DNA of 9,639 nt. Source: an uncultured Oscillibacter sp. (GTDB lineage: Bacteria; Bacillota_A; Clostridia; Oscillospirales; Oscillospiraceae). Below the pieces are notes generated by a model that did not search any database, was not told the origin of the DNA, and saw only the letters and a list, made by a program, of their open reading frames with translations. A program made the position numbers and the translations under genes. The DNA is taken from positions 1-9,639 of the forward strand of contig CABQCB010000049.1 in assembly GCA_902462475.1 (NCBI GenBank). The letters are read 5' to 3'. Positions 1 through 6,983 of this stretch are shown here, piece by piece (positions within the stretch are counted from its first letter, which is position 1; each line of letters opens with the position of its first letter).

Positions 1-540
1 GCCTCCGACCCCAAGATCCTGCTGTGCGACGAGGCCACCTCCGCCCTGGACCCCACCACCACCCTCTCCATTCTGGCGCTTTTGAAAAACCTCAACGAGA
101 CGCTGGGCGTCACGGTGGTCCTCATCACCCACCAGATGAGCGTCATCGAGGAGATCTGCTCCCGGGTGGCCATTCTGGACGGCGGCGTGGTGGCCGAGCA
201 GGGCGACGTGCAGGAGATCTTCTCCAACCCCCAGACCGACGCCGCCCGGCAGCTGGTGTATCCCGGCGGCATCCGGGCCGAACAGGTCCCCCCCTCCTCC
301 CGGGCCATCCGCATCTCCTTCAACGGCGGCACGGTCTACCAGCCTCTCATCGCCTCCCTCGCCATCGACTGCGGCGTGAAGGCCAATATCCTGGGCGCTG
401 ACACCCGCAACATCAACGGCCACGCCTTCGGCACCATGCTCTTGAGCCTGCCCCAGGAGCCCGCCGAGGCCGCCCGGGCCATCGGGTACCTTCGTTCCCA
501 GCCCAATCTCACCATTGAGGAGGTCGAATACCATGCTTGA
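1..540 (+). CDS. metN: Methionine ABC transporter ATP-binding protein MetN, 5'-truncated by the window edge
   Basis: This is the C-terminal 179 residues of an ABC importer ATPase; the Walker A and signature motifs lie upstream of the window. The visible part opens at Walker B and the D-loop (ILLCDEATSALD, residues 6-17, with catalytic Glu11). The H-loop histidine follows in ITHQM (His44). After the nucleotide-binding domain, residues about 95-178 form a NIL domain, the ACT-like regulatory tail typical of MetN. In E. coli MetN this domain binds methionine and shuts the transporter down when the internal pool is high. The enzyme sits on the cytoplasmic face and powers methionine uptake. Its stop codon overlaps the start of metI by 8 nt, so the two are translationally coupled. 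The assignment is firm because NIL, MetI and MetQ occur together; D-methionine or related analogues could also be carried. Confidence 0.95.
   Translation, partial: ASDPKILLCDEATSALDPTTTLSILALLKNLNETLGVTVVLITHQMSVIEEICSRVAILDGGVVAEQGDVQEIFSNPQTDAARQLVYPGGIRAEQVPPSSRAIRISFNGGTVYQPLIASLAIDCGVKANILGADTRNINGHAFGTMLLSLPQEPAEAARAIGYLRSQPNLTIEEVEYHA
517..524 (+). promoter_or_regulatory. Ribosome binding site that decides the metI start
   Basis: GAGGAGGT lies 8 nt before the ATG at 533, inside the last codons of metN. The frame is also open from a TTG at 515, but that codon overlaps this site and has no Shine-Dalgarno of its own, so 533 is chosen. Confidence 0.8.
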
Positions 541-1213
541 AACCATTGCCGCCTTCTGGGCCGAATACGGAGACACCCTGATCCAGGGCACGGTCGACAC
601 GCTGCTGATGGTCAGCATCTCCACCGTTTTTGCCTACCTGCTGGGCCTTCCCCTGGGCGTGGCGCTGATCCTGACCCAGCCTCACGGCATCCGTCCCAAC
701 CGGGGCGCCTACCGCATTCTGGACTGGATCGTCAACGTGGGCCGCTCCCTTCCCTTCATCATCTTGATGGTGGCCATCATGCCCTTTACCAAGCTGATCG
801 TAGGCACCAAGATCGGCGTCAAGGGCGCCATCGTTCCCCTGGTGGTCTCCGCCGCTCCCTTCATCGCCCGCATGGTGGAGACCTCCCTGAGCGAGGTGGA
901 CGCCGGCGTGGTGGAGGCGGCCCAGTCCATGGGTGCCTCTCCCGCGCAGATCGTCTGGAAGGTCTATCTGCCGGAGGCAAAGCCCTCCTTGATCCTGGGC
1001 GGCGCCATTTCCATCGTCACCATCCTGGCCTACACCGCCATCGCCGGTACCGTGGGCGCCGGCGGCCTGGGCGACATCGCCGTCCGCTACGGACACAACC
1101 GCAATGTCCCCTCGGTCATGTGGGTGACCGTGGTATTTCTCATCATTCTGGTGCAGATCATTCAGTTCGTTTTCAATTGGTTGTCGAAGCGCATCGACAA
1201 GCGTTTGAAATAA
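533..1213 (+). CDS. metI: Methionine ABC transporter permease MetI
   Basis: A 226-residue integral membrane protein, the usual size for MetI, with about five hydrophobic segments. The segment at residues 22-46 (LLMVSISTVFAYLLGLPLGV) is typical of the family. The coupling-helix EAA motif is intact: Glu128-Ala-Ala, Gly134, Ile140 and Leu146-Pro147. This loop docks on MetN. The protein forms the homodimeric channel through which methionine passes from MetQ to the cytoplasm. Translation starts at the ATG at 533, set by GAGGAGGT, and overlaps the metN stop. It is followed after 33 nt by metQ, giving the gene order N-I-Q seen in E. coli and many Firmicutes. Nothing is unusual in its length or composition. 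Confidence 0.95.
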   Translation: MLETIAAFWAEYGDTLIQGTVDTLLMVSISTVFAYLLGLPLGVALILTQPHGIRPNRGAYRILDWIVNVGRSLPFIILMVAIMPFTKLIVGTKIGVKGAIVPLVVSAAPFIARMVETSLSEVDAGVVEAAQSMGASPAQIVWKVYLPEAKPSLILGGAISIVTILAYTAIAGTVGAGGLGDIAVRYGHNRNVPSVMWVTVVFLIILVQIIQFVFNWLSKRIDKRLK

Positions 1214-1246
1214 ATCAAAAATTCTGATATTTGGAGGAAAGAAGTT

Positions 1247-2086
1247 ATGAACAACAAGCGTATTCTCACCGCCGCTCTGGCGCTGGCCCTCTCCCTGTCC
1301 CTCGCCGCCTGCGGCGCCAAGGAAGAAACTCCCGCCGAAACGACGCCCGACGAGACCCCTGCCGAGACCACCACGCTGACCGTGGCTGCCTCCCCCACTC
1401 CCCATGCCCAGATCCTGGAGCAGTGCGTCCCCATCCTGGCGGAGCAGGGCATTGAGCTGGTCATCAACGAGTACAGCGACTACGTGGTGCCCAATACCGC
1501 TGTGGAAGACGGCGACGAGGACGCCAACTACTTCCAGCACATCCCCTATCTGGAGGAGTTCAACGCCTCCCGCGGCACGCACCTGGTAGACGTGGCCAGC
1601 GTCCACATTGAGCCCATGGCCATCTACGCCGGCAAGACCGCCTCTTTGGAAGAGCTGCCCGACGGCGCCTCCATCGCCGTGCCCAACGATCCCACCAACG
1701 AGGGCCGCGCGCTGCTGCTGCTGGAGGCCCAGGGCCTGATCACCCTCTCCGACAGCTCCAACCTGTCCTCCACCCCCAAGGACATTGCGGAAAATCCCAA
1801 GAACCTGACCTTCGTGGAAGTGGAAGCGGCCACCATCCCCAGCATCGTCTCTGAGGTGGACCTGGCTGTCATCAACTCCAACTATGCTTTGGGCGCCGGC
1901 TATAACCCCGTCACCGACTCCCTGGCCATTGAGTCTTCCGACTCTCCCTATGTGAACGTGCTGGTCGTCAAGGAGGGCAACGAAGATAACCCCGCCATCC
2001 AGGCTCTGGTGGAGGCCCTGCACTCCGACACCATCCGCACCTACATCGAAGACACCTTCGACGGTGCCGTGGTCCCCGCTTTCTGA
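1247..2086 (+). CDS. metQ: Methionine-binding lipoprotein MetQ (NlpA family)
   Basis: A 279-residue substrate-binding protein of the methionine importer. It begins with a lipoprotein signal: a hydrophobic stretch at residues 6-18 and the lipobox LAAC, with the lipidated cysteine at residue 22. This anchors it outside the membrane. A flexible linker rich in Thr, Pro and Glu follows (residues 25-43) and contains an imperfect repeat, TPAETTPDETPAETT. The binding domain then starts with the family's characteristic opening, LTVAASPTPHAQIL. Further NlpA/MetQ family blocks are seen: NEYSDYVVPNTAVEDGDEDA, the NYFQHIPYL segment, IAVPNDPTNEGRALLLL and VINSNYAL. The start is fixed by GGAGG at 1233-1237, 9 nt upstream. 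It is the last gene of the metNIQ operon and is followed immediately by a strong terminator. Family assignment is firm; the exact ligand (L- or D-methionine) is inferred. Confidence 0.95.
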   Translation: MNNKRILTAALALALSLSLAACGAKEETPAETTPDETPAETTTLTVAASPTPHAQILEQCVPILAEQGIELVINEYSDYVVPNTAVEDGDEDANYFQHIPYLEEFNASRGTHLVDVASVHIEPMAIYAGKTASLEELPDGASIAVPNDPTNEGRALLLLEAQGLITLSDSSNLSSTPKDIAENPKNLTFVEVEAATIPSIVSEVDLAVINSNYALGAGYNPVTDSLAIESSDSPYVNVLVVKEGNEDNPAIQALVEALHSDTIRTYIEDTFDGAVVPAF

Positions 2087-2104
2087 TCTTCTCCCGCGCC
2101 GCTG

Positions 2105-2138
2105 CGACAGGCTCCGAAAGGAGCCTGTCGTTTTTTTT
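2105..2138 (+). terminator. Intrinsic terminator of the metNIQ operon
   Basis: A perfect 11-bp stem (2105-2115 with 2120-2130), GC-rich and capped by a GAAA tetraloop of the stable GNRA type, is followed by eight T residues. It lies 18 nt after the metQ stop. Confidence 0.93.
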
Positions 2139-2168
2139 GAAAAATGTTAAGAACCTGTGAAAACGCTC

Positions 2169-2197
2169 TGGAAATCCCACAAGAGACGTGTTAGAAT
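2169..2197 (+). promoter_or_regulatory. Promoter for the MATE gene (extended -10)
   Basis: A weak -35 element TGGAAA (2169-2174) is separated by 17 bp from TAGAAT (2192-2197). A TG dinucleotide one base before the -10 makes it an extended -10 promoter. Transcription would start near 2204. It lies just after the metQ terminator, so the downstream gene is a separate unit. Inferred from consensus only. Confidence 0.6.
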
Positions 2198-2204
2198 AGG
2201 CGAT

Positions 2205-2221
2205 GCTTCCGCAGCGGGAGC
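2205..2221 (+). repeat. Short inverted repeat at the predicted 5' end of the MATE mRNA
   Basis: GCTTCCG and CGGGAGC can pair as a 7-bp stem with one G-U pair and a 3-nt loop, starting almost at the predicted transcription start. It could stabilise the mRNA 5' end or be a protein site. It has no T tract, so it is not a terminator. Confidence 0.35.
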
Positions 2222-2233
2222 AAAAATATCTGC

Positions 2234-2240
2234 AAGGGAG
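2234..2240 (+). promoter_or_regulatory. Ribosome binding site that decides the MATE start
   Basis: AAGGGAG lies 9 nt before the ATG at 2250. The frame is open further upstream to a GTG at 2157, but those codons lie across and ahead of the predicted promoter, have no ribosome binding site and do not resemble a MATE N-terminus. Confidence 0.75.
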
Positions 2241-2249
2241 CGATCTGCC

Positions 2250-3632
2250 ATGTCCGCCAAGGCGGTCAAAGTTTCCAAAAGCTACGAAATCGATATGTGC
2301 AACGGCCCCATTTTGGCAAAGCTGCTGCGCTTTGCCGTGCCGCTCATGTGCTCAAGCATGCTGCAGCTTCTATTCAACGCCGCAGACGTGATCGTGGTCG
2401 GCCGTTTCGCCGGCGATAATTCCCTGGCGGCGGTGGGCTCCAACAGCTCCCTCATTGCGCTGCTCACCAACCTGTTTCTGGGCCTGTCCATCGGTGCCAA
2501 CATCCTGGCTGCCAAGCACTTCGGCGCCAAGGATGACGCGGGACTGAGCAAGACGGTCCACACTGCCATGCTGCTGGGTCTTTGCAGCGGTCTCATCTTG
2601 ACGGTAGTGGGTGTGGCAGGCGCCCGCCAGATCCTCATCTGGATGCAGTGCCCGGCCAACGTGCTGGATCTTGCCACCTTGTATCTGCGCATCTACTTTG
2701 CCGGCATGGCTGCCACCATGCTCTATAACTTCGGTGCGGCACTGCTGCGGGCCGTGGGCGACACCCAGCGGCCGCTGTTCTACCTGTTTTTCGCCGGCAT
2801 CGTCAACGTGGTGCTGAACCTCTTCTTCGTGATCGTCATGAAGCTGGACGTGGCAGGCGTGGCTCTGGCCACGGTCATCTCCCAGTGCATCTCCGCCGCC
2901 CTGGTAGTCCGCTGCCTCATGCGGGAGCAGGGGGCCATCCACCTGGATCTGCACAGCCTGGGCTTTGACAAGATCAAACTGCGTCAGATTTTGCAGGTAG
3001 GTCTGCCCGCCGGCGTCCAGGGCATCCTCTTTTCCCTTTCCAATGTGGTGATCCAGGCCTCCATCAACGGCTTCGGTGAGACGGTCATGGCCGGCAACTC
3101 CGCCGCCAGCAACATCGAAAACTTCATCTATGTGGCGCTCAACGCCTTCTATCAGGCCAACGTCTCCTTCACCAGCCAGAATATGGGCGCCGGCAACTAC
3201 CACCGCATCTGGAAGATCCTGATCCGGGTGGAGGGCTGCGTGCTGGTGCTGGGATTGGCTCTGGGCGGACTTACCTATCTCTTCGGCCCCCAGCTGCTCT
3301 CCCTCTACTCCCCCAGTCCCGCCGTCATTGAAGCCGGACTGGTCCGGTTGAAGATCGTGGCAGTGACCTATGTGCTCTGTGGCTTCATGGACTCGTGCGT
3401 GGGAACTCTGCGGGGCATCGGCTACTCTGTGCTGCCCATGATCGTGACGCTGGTGGGTGCCTGCGCCCTGCGTCTTGTATGGATCTCCGTGCTGTTCCAG
3501 CACCCGGCCTATCACACGGTGGAAGTGATCTACTGGTCCTACCCCGTCTCCTGGATCGTCACGGCCAGTGTGCATTTCCTTTGTATCGCCATCACCATGC
3601 GAAAACTCAAACACCATCTCGGCATTGCATAA
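2250..3632 (+). CDS. MATE-family multidrug/Na+ antiporter
   Basis: A 460-residue polytopic membrane protein with about 12 hydrophobic helices in two homologous halves, the normal size for NorM/DinF-type MATE exporters. Family signatures are visible: the opening GPILAKLLRFAVPLM (residues 19-33), VGRFAG followed by LAAVG (residues 50-63) in the first helices, RAVGDTQRP (167-175), and TSQNMGAGN (308-316) in the second half. MATE proteins expel cationic drugs or metabolites in exchange for Na+ or H+; the substrate here cannot be read from sequence. The N-terminal 18 residues are hydrophilic and cytoplasmic. The gene is monocistronic, with its own extended -10 promoter behind the metQ terminator. 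Its stop codon lies at the base of a bidirectional terminator shared with the convergent cell-wall operon. Confidence 0.92.
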   Translation: MSAKAVKVSKSYEIDMCNGPILAKLLRFAVPLMCSSMLQLLFNAADVIVVGRFAGDNSLAAVGSNSSLIALLTNLFLGLSIGANILAAKHFGAKDDAGLSKTVHTAMLLGLCSGLILTVVGVAGARQILIWMQCPANVLDLATLYLRIYFAGMAATMLYNFGAALLRAVGDTQRPLFYLFFAGIVNVVLNLFFVIVMKLDVAGVALATVISQCISAALVVRCLMREQGAIHLDLHSLGFDKIKLRQILQVGLPAGVQGILFSLSNVVIQASINGFGETVMAGNSAASNIENFIYVALNAFYQANVSFTSQNMGAGNYHRIWKILIRVEGCVLVLGLALGGLTYLFGPQLLSLYSPSPAVIEAGLVRLKIVAVTYVLCGFMDSCVGTLRGIGYSVLPMIVTLVGACALRLVWISVLFQHPAYHTVEVIYWSYPVSWIVTASVHFLCIAITMRKLKHHLGIA

Positions 3633-3665
3633 AAAAGGCCGCTGCTTCAAGCAGCGGTCTTTTTT
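3631..3665. terminator. Bidirectional terminator between the MATE gene and the PBP gene
   Basis: A 9-bp stem (3637-3645 with 3651-3659, one G-U pair) with a 5-nt loop is flanked by A6 on the left and T6 on the right, so a U tract follows the hairpin on either strand. The MATE stop codon (3630-3632) and the PBP stop codon (3664-3666) both run into the structure, so one element ends both convergent transcripts with almost no 3' UTR. Confidence 0.9.
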
Positions 3666-5034
3666 AATATCCGTTCACGATCACGTCCAGCACCCGGCTG
3701 GCCACCGTTCCGGCCACGGCACTTCCGCCGCCGCCGTTTTCCACCAGCACCACAAAGGCATACGGGGTATCCTCGCCCCGCAAAAAGCCCGTAAACCAGG
3801 CGTGGGGCGTCTTTCCCTCCCCCACCTCGGCGGTGCCGGATTTGGCGCAGATGTCCATGTTGGGGAACCGGCTGGCGCCGTAAGTCTTCTGCACGTTCTC
3901 CGCCATCATGTCGGCCATGGTGGCCGCCGTGTCCGACGCGATGAGCCGCCCGGTCTTTTTCGTGAAATGGGGCAAAGACGGAATGCCCAGGGCGGAGACG
4001 GTCTTTTCGATGAGATACGGCTCCGCCGCCTTGCCGCCGGAGGCAATGGCCCCCATGTACACCATCATGGCACAGGGGTTGACCTGGTCCTCGCCCTGTC
4101 CCACACCGGCCCAGCCCAGCTGGCCGTCGGTCACGCCGTCCCACTGGAAGGAGCCGGCAGCTGTGGGCAAGCCGTTCACAGAGTAGCTGTCTGTAAGGCC
4201 CGCCTGCTCCGTGTATTGCTTCAGGGTATCCGCCCCCAGCTCCGCCGCGATCTGGGCGAAGGCCACGTTGCAGGAGTTGGCGAAGGCGTCGCCGATATCC
4301 TGCTGGCCGTGGGTGCCGGAGCAGACGATGGTCTCCTCCCCGATCTGCACGGAGCCCTCGCACGTCCAGGTCCGCTGGGTAAGGTCGGGGATCTCCTCCA
4401 GCGCCGCCATCAGCGTCACGGTCTTGTAAATGGAGCCGGGCGTAAAGGTGGAGGAGAGGAAGCGGTTGATATAGGCGCCTTTGTAGCGGTCATTGGTCTC
4501 AATGTCCGCAGGCACGTTCAGTGGATCGTAGCTGGGCGCGGAGACCATGCACAAGATCTCGCCGGTCTTGTAGTTGTACACCGCCACGGTACCCGCGTGT
4601 CCGCCCAGGGCCTGGTACGCCTCATAGTTATAGCGGGCGTCAATGGTCAGATACAGTTCGCTGCCCGCACCGGCGCCAAAAGCGCCGTTGAGCAGATTGT
4701 ATCCTGTGAGCTTGTCGGCAAAGGCGTTGAGGGCGCCGGTGCCGATGTTGCCCTGGAGGTCTCCCACCGCGTGGAGCGTGGCCTTGCGCACATCCACATT
4801 ATCATAATAGGTACGCTTTCCGTCGTCTGTCACGGTGGAGAGCACGTCTCCGTCCCGGTCCAGCACCGTGCCGCTGGCCAGCTGGCCGTCCGTATTATAA
4901 AGGTGGCGGTTAAAGGCCGAAGAGGCCCAGCTGCCGCCATCGAGCAGATACTTGCCCACGAATACGCACATTCCCGCCGCCAGGCACAATGCCAGGACCA
5001 GGCACACCAGCGTTCTTCGTTCAATCTTCTTCAT
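3664..5034 (-). CDS. Class B penicillin-binding protein (PbpA/PBP2-like transpeptidase), partner of the SEDS protein
   Basis: A 456-residue, membrane-anchored peptidoglycan transpeptidase. An N-terminal signal anchor spans residues 9-31. A short non-catalytic region to about residue 145 includes TVLDRDGDVLS (residues 56-66), a common class B feature. The transpeptidase domain then has all three active-site motifs: SIYK with nucleophile Ser201 and Lys204, SCN at 254-256, and KSGTAE at 398-403. The enzyme cross-links peptide stems outside the membrane and is expected to be beta-lactam sensitive. At 456 residues it is short for a class B enzyme, closer in size to actinobacterial PbpA than to PBP2 or FtsI, which suggests a reduced pedestal. 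The start at 5034 is set by AGAGGAGG 6 nt upstream and overlaps the SEDS stop by 14 nt. A longer reading to 5142 has no ribosome site and lies within the SEDS gene. Whether it serves elongation, division or sporulation is not decidable here. Confidence 0.93.
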   Translation of the reverse strand: MKKIERRTLVCLVLALCLAAGMCVFVGKYLLDGGSWASSAFNRHLYNTDGQLASGTVLDRDGDVLSTVTDDGKRTYYDNVDVRKATLHAVGDLQGNIGTGALNAFADKLTGYNLLNGAFGAGAGSELYLTIDARYNYEAYQALGGHAGTVAVYNYKTGEILCMVSAPSYDPLNVPADIETNDRYKGAYINRFLSSTFTPGSIYKTVTLMAALEEIPDLTQRTWTCEGSVQIGEETIVCSGTHGQQDIGDAFANSCNVAFAQIAAELGADTLKQYTEQAGLTDSYSVNGLPTAAGSFQWDGVTDGQLGWAGVGQGEDQVNPCAMMVYMGAIASGGKAAEPYLIEKTVSALGIPSLPHFTKKTGRLIASDTAATMADMMAENVQKTYGASRFPNMDICAKSGTAEVGEGKTPHAWFTGFLRGEDTPYAFVVLVENGGGGSAVAGTVASRVLDVIVNGY

Positions 5035-6841
5035 GCCGTGCCTCCTCTTCCCGGGCAAAAGGATCGCCCACCGGCTCTGCCCGCCGCCGGGCCTCCTCCG
5101 TGATCCGCCGCCCCGGAGCGCTGCGAATGGCAAAGCTGGCATTTTCCCGGGTGTCCGTCGCCTTCAAAAAGGCCAGCAGCCCCCAGGCAGACATCATGGC
5201 CGAGCCGCCGTTGGAGACAAAGGGGAACGTGACGCCCGTCAGGGGCAGAAGGTCCACAGAGCCGAACACATTCAGGCAGGTCTGGAACACCAGCAGCGAG
5301 CCCGCGGCGCAGGCGGCGATGGTATAGAAGCTGGAGCGGCCCACCCGGGCGGCCCGGATGGAAAACAGCGCCAGCGTGATGATGGAGCCCACTGCCAGCA
5401 GCGCGATCAAAAGGCCCCACTCCTCGCACAGCATGCCGAACACCAGGTCCGTGTCCGCCGCCGGGATCTTATGGAGCCACCCCTCTCCCGGCCCCATGCC
5501 CAAAAGGCCGCCGGAGGCCGCCGCAGACATGGTGCGGGTCTGCTGATAGCCGGTGGTGGACGCCGCCTCCCAGGCATGGCCCCAGGAGGCAAAGCGGCTG
5601 AGAATGTAAGGCTTGAACTTGACGATGATGCCCGCGCCGAACACGGCGCCGCCGCAGATCAGCGACAAGGTGGCCCAGTCCCCGGAGCGCAGATACGCAA
5701 TGACCAGGAAGGTAATGAAGAAAATGGCCGCCGTACCGAAGTCGCTCATAATGCCCAGAAGTCCGATGCAAACGCCGGTCAGCACGATGAACAGCGTCAG
5801 GTTCCGCCGGCGGAACAGCCGCTCCAATGTGGCGGAGCCGGCGAAAATATAGCAGATCTTGGCGATCTCAGAAGGCTGGAACGACATGGGGCCGATGGAG
5901 ATCCAGTTGACGGCGCCGTACTTCCGGTTGCCGATCACCAGCGTGATACCCAGAAGTCCGATGGCCGCCGCAGCCATGACCCAGCGGATCTTCTGCACCC
6001 GTCCCAGATCCCGCAGGAAGATTCCCAGTACCAAAAAGAGGACCAGGCCCAGCAAGATGGCCAGGAACTGCTTGAAAAGACTTTCCGGCACGCTGGAAGC
6101 CGTCACAGACAAAGAGAGCGTGGAGAGGAAAAACGCGATGGTCTCCAGCTCAAAGCCCACGCACCGGGTGCAAAGCAGCGCCACAAAGTAAAGCCACATG
6201 ACCACCGTCAGTCCCAAAAAGGCCAGGGTGATCTGGGCCGCGTCCGCCCCGCCGCCGGCGACGATCAGCTGCACGCAGGTGAGCACCTGGAACACCGTCA
6301 GCCACAAAAACGACGGCCAGATGGCAGCTGGCCGCTCCGAGCGGCGCTTTTCGTCCAGCTCCTCCCGCTCGGCCACCGTCTGGGGCAAAAACAGCAGCGG
6401 CACGCCGCCCAGCGTGATGGTATCGCCCAGGCGCACGGGCGCGGAGCCCTCCACCGGTTTGCCGTTGATCTGCGTGCCGCCCTTGGACCCAAGGTCATAG
6501 AGCGTCCACGCCTCGTCCTCCCCCCGGCACAGCGCCGCGTGCTGACGGGAAATGCTGGGGTAGTTCAGCCGCACGTCTGCCGCCACGCTGCGCCCGATGA
6601 TGTTTTCCCAATGGGTCAGCTGTATGGGCGTACCGTTGGGCAGGCTCAGCTGCCCCCAGATCTCCGGCGTATGGGGGATCTTCAATAGAGACCGCACCGC
6701 CCGGTACAAAATCAAAACAGCCAGCGCAGGGTACAAAAACCGGACAAACGCCGTGTATCCCTCCCCTACCAGCGGGTGCTCCGCCAGAAAAAGCGCCAGA
6801 GCATCAAAGAAAGACTGTACGGGCGCAAGCACCGCTTCCAT
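5021..6841 (-). CDS. FHA domain fused to a SEDS-family (FtsW/RodA/SpoVE) peptidoglycan glycosyltransferase
   Basis: A 606-residue fusion protein. Residues about 28-50 form a first membrane segment. Residues about 60-153 form a phosphothreonine-binding FHA domain with its fingerprint intact: Gly83-Arg84, Ser98 with His101, and Asn126-Gly127. A charged linker (157-172) leads into a SEDS core of about ten membrane helices (173-562). SEDS signatures are NWISIGPMSFQPSE (312-325), SDFGTAAIF (366-374), the extracellular-loop DTDLVF, whose Asp465 aligns by eye with the catalytic aspartate of RodA/FtsW, and LPLTGVTFPFVSNGGS (532-547). The family polymerises lipid II into glycan strands with a class B PBP partner, here the next gene. 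A normal SEDS protein is about 370-420 residues, so the extra 170 are the FHA module. Small departures from the usual motifs are SNGGS for SYGGS and SDFGT for PDLGT. The start is set by AAAGGAGG at 6850-6857. RodA, FtsW or SpoVE identity is undecided. Confidence 0.93.
   Translation of the reverse strand: MEAVLAPVQSFFDALALFLAEHPLVGEGYTAFVRFLYPALAVLILYRAVRSLLKIPHTPEIWGQLSLPNGTPIQLTHWENIIGRSVAADVRLNYPSISRQHAALCRGEDEAWTLYDLGSKGGTQINGKPVEGSAPVRLGDTITLGGVPLLFLPQTVAEREELDEKRRSERPAAIWPSFLWLTVFQVLTCVQLIVAGGGADAAQITLAFLGLTVVMWLYFVALLCTRCVGFELETIAFFLSTLSLSVTASSVPESLFKQFLAILLGLVLFLVLGIFLRDLGRVQKIRWVMAAAAIGLLGITLVIGNRKYGAVNWISIGPMSFQPSEIAKICYIFAGSATLERLFRRRNLTLFIVLTGVCIGLLGIMSDFGTAAIFFITFLVIAYLRSGDWATLSLICGGAVFGAGIIVKFKPYILSRFASWGHAWEAASTTGYQQTRTMSAAASGGLLGMGPGEGWLHKIPAADTDLVFGMLCEEWGLLIALLAVGSIITLALFSIRAARVGRSSFYTIAACAAGSLLVFQTCLNVFGSVDLLPLTGVTFPFVSNGGSAMMSAWGLLAFLKATDTRENASFAIRSAPGRRITEEARRRAEPVGDPFAREEEARHEED
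5041..5048 (-). promoter_or_regulatory. Ribosome binding site of the PBP gene, inside the SEDS coding region
   Basis: On the minus strand AGAGGAGG lies 6 nt before the ATG at 5034. It is embedded in the last codons of the SEDS gene, which supports coupled translation and near-equal synthesis of the two partner proteins. Confidence 0.8.
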
Positions 6842-6876
6842 GCCGTCCGCCTCCTTTTTTGTTGAAATCGAAGTTG

Positions 6877-6905
6877 ATTATAACAGGATTCCACTTTTTT
6901 GTACA
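6877..6905 (-). promoter_or_regulatory. Promoter of the FHA-SEDS/PBP operon
   Basis: On the minus strand TGTACA (-35, 6900-6905) is separated by 17 bp from a perfect TATAAT (-10, 6877-6882). A TG one base ahead of the -10 makes it extended. Expected transcription start is near 6870, giving a leader of about 30 nt. This is a housekeeping sigma-type signature, so vegetative expression is likely. Confidence 0.8.
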
Positions 6906-6923
6906 GTCCTTCATCCTCTCAGC

Positions 6924-6937
6924 GGAATTTGGAATTT
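6924..6937 (+). repeat. Tandem GGAATTT repeat between the divergent promoters
   Basis: GGAATTT occurs twice in direct succession (6924-6930, 6931-6937). It starts 18 nt beyond the -35 of the leftward promoter and ends 11 nt before the -35 of the rightward one. The AT-rich stretch could act as an UP element or a regulator site, or be chance. Confidence 0.4.
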
Positions 6938-6948
6938 CGTATTTTCTC

Positions 6949-6977
6949 TTGACCTTATGGGAAAAATCCATTACAAT
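6949..6977 (+). promoter_or_regulatory. Promoter for the radical SAM gene
   Basis: TTGACC (6949-6954) and TACAAT (6972-6977) are 17 bp apart, each with five of six consensus bases. Expected start is near 6984, leaving a leader of about 80 nt. A second possible promoter lies inside that leader: a perfect TTGACA at 6984-6989 with a weak TTTAAC at 7007-7012, also 17 bp apart. I regard the first as the likely main promoter. Confidence 0.78.
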
Positions 6978-6983
6978 AAGGAA

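Noticed and set aside
509..2023. A 504-codon open frame on the - strand opposite metI and metQ
   Set aside because: Same composition artefact: Gly/His/Gln/Asp-rich with no domain, antisense to two firmly identified genes.
2157..2249. A 31-residue N-terminal extension of the MATE protein from a GTG
   Set aside because: It spans the predicted promoter, lacks a ribosome site and has a basic, non-MATE-like sequence; the ATG at 2250 has AAGGGAG at good spacing.
2370..3650. A 426-codon open frame on the - strand opposite the MATE gene
   Set aside because: Antisense shadow of a clear 12-helix transporter; it also runs through the bidirectional terminator.
3568..5103. A 511-codon open frame on the + strand opposite the PBP gene
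   Set aside because: Antisense shadow; it crosses the terminator at 3631-3665 and has no domain, while the PBP has all three catalytic motifs.
4952..6688. A 578-codon open frame on the + strand opposite the FHA-SEDS gene
   Set aside because: It mirrors the sense gene's G/C-biased third positions, has low-complexity Gln/Gly/Arg/His-rich sequence, no credible ribosome site and no recognisable domain, while the minus-strand reading has a complete FHA plus SEDS signature.
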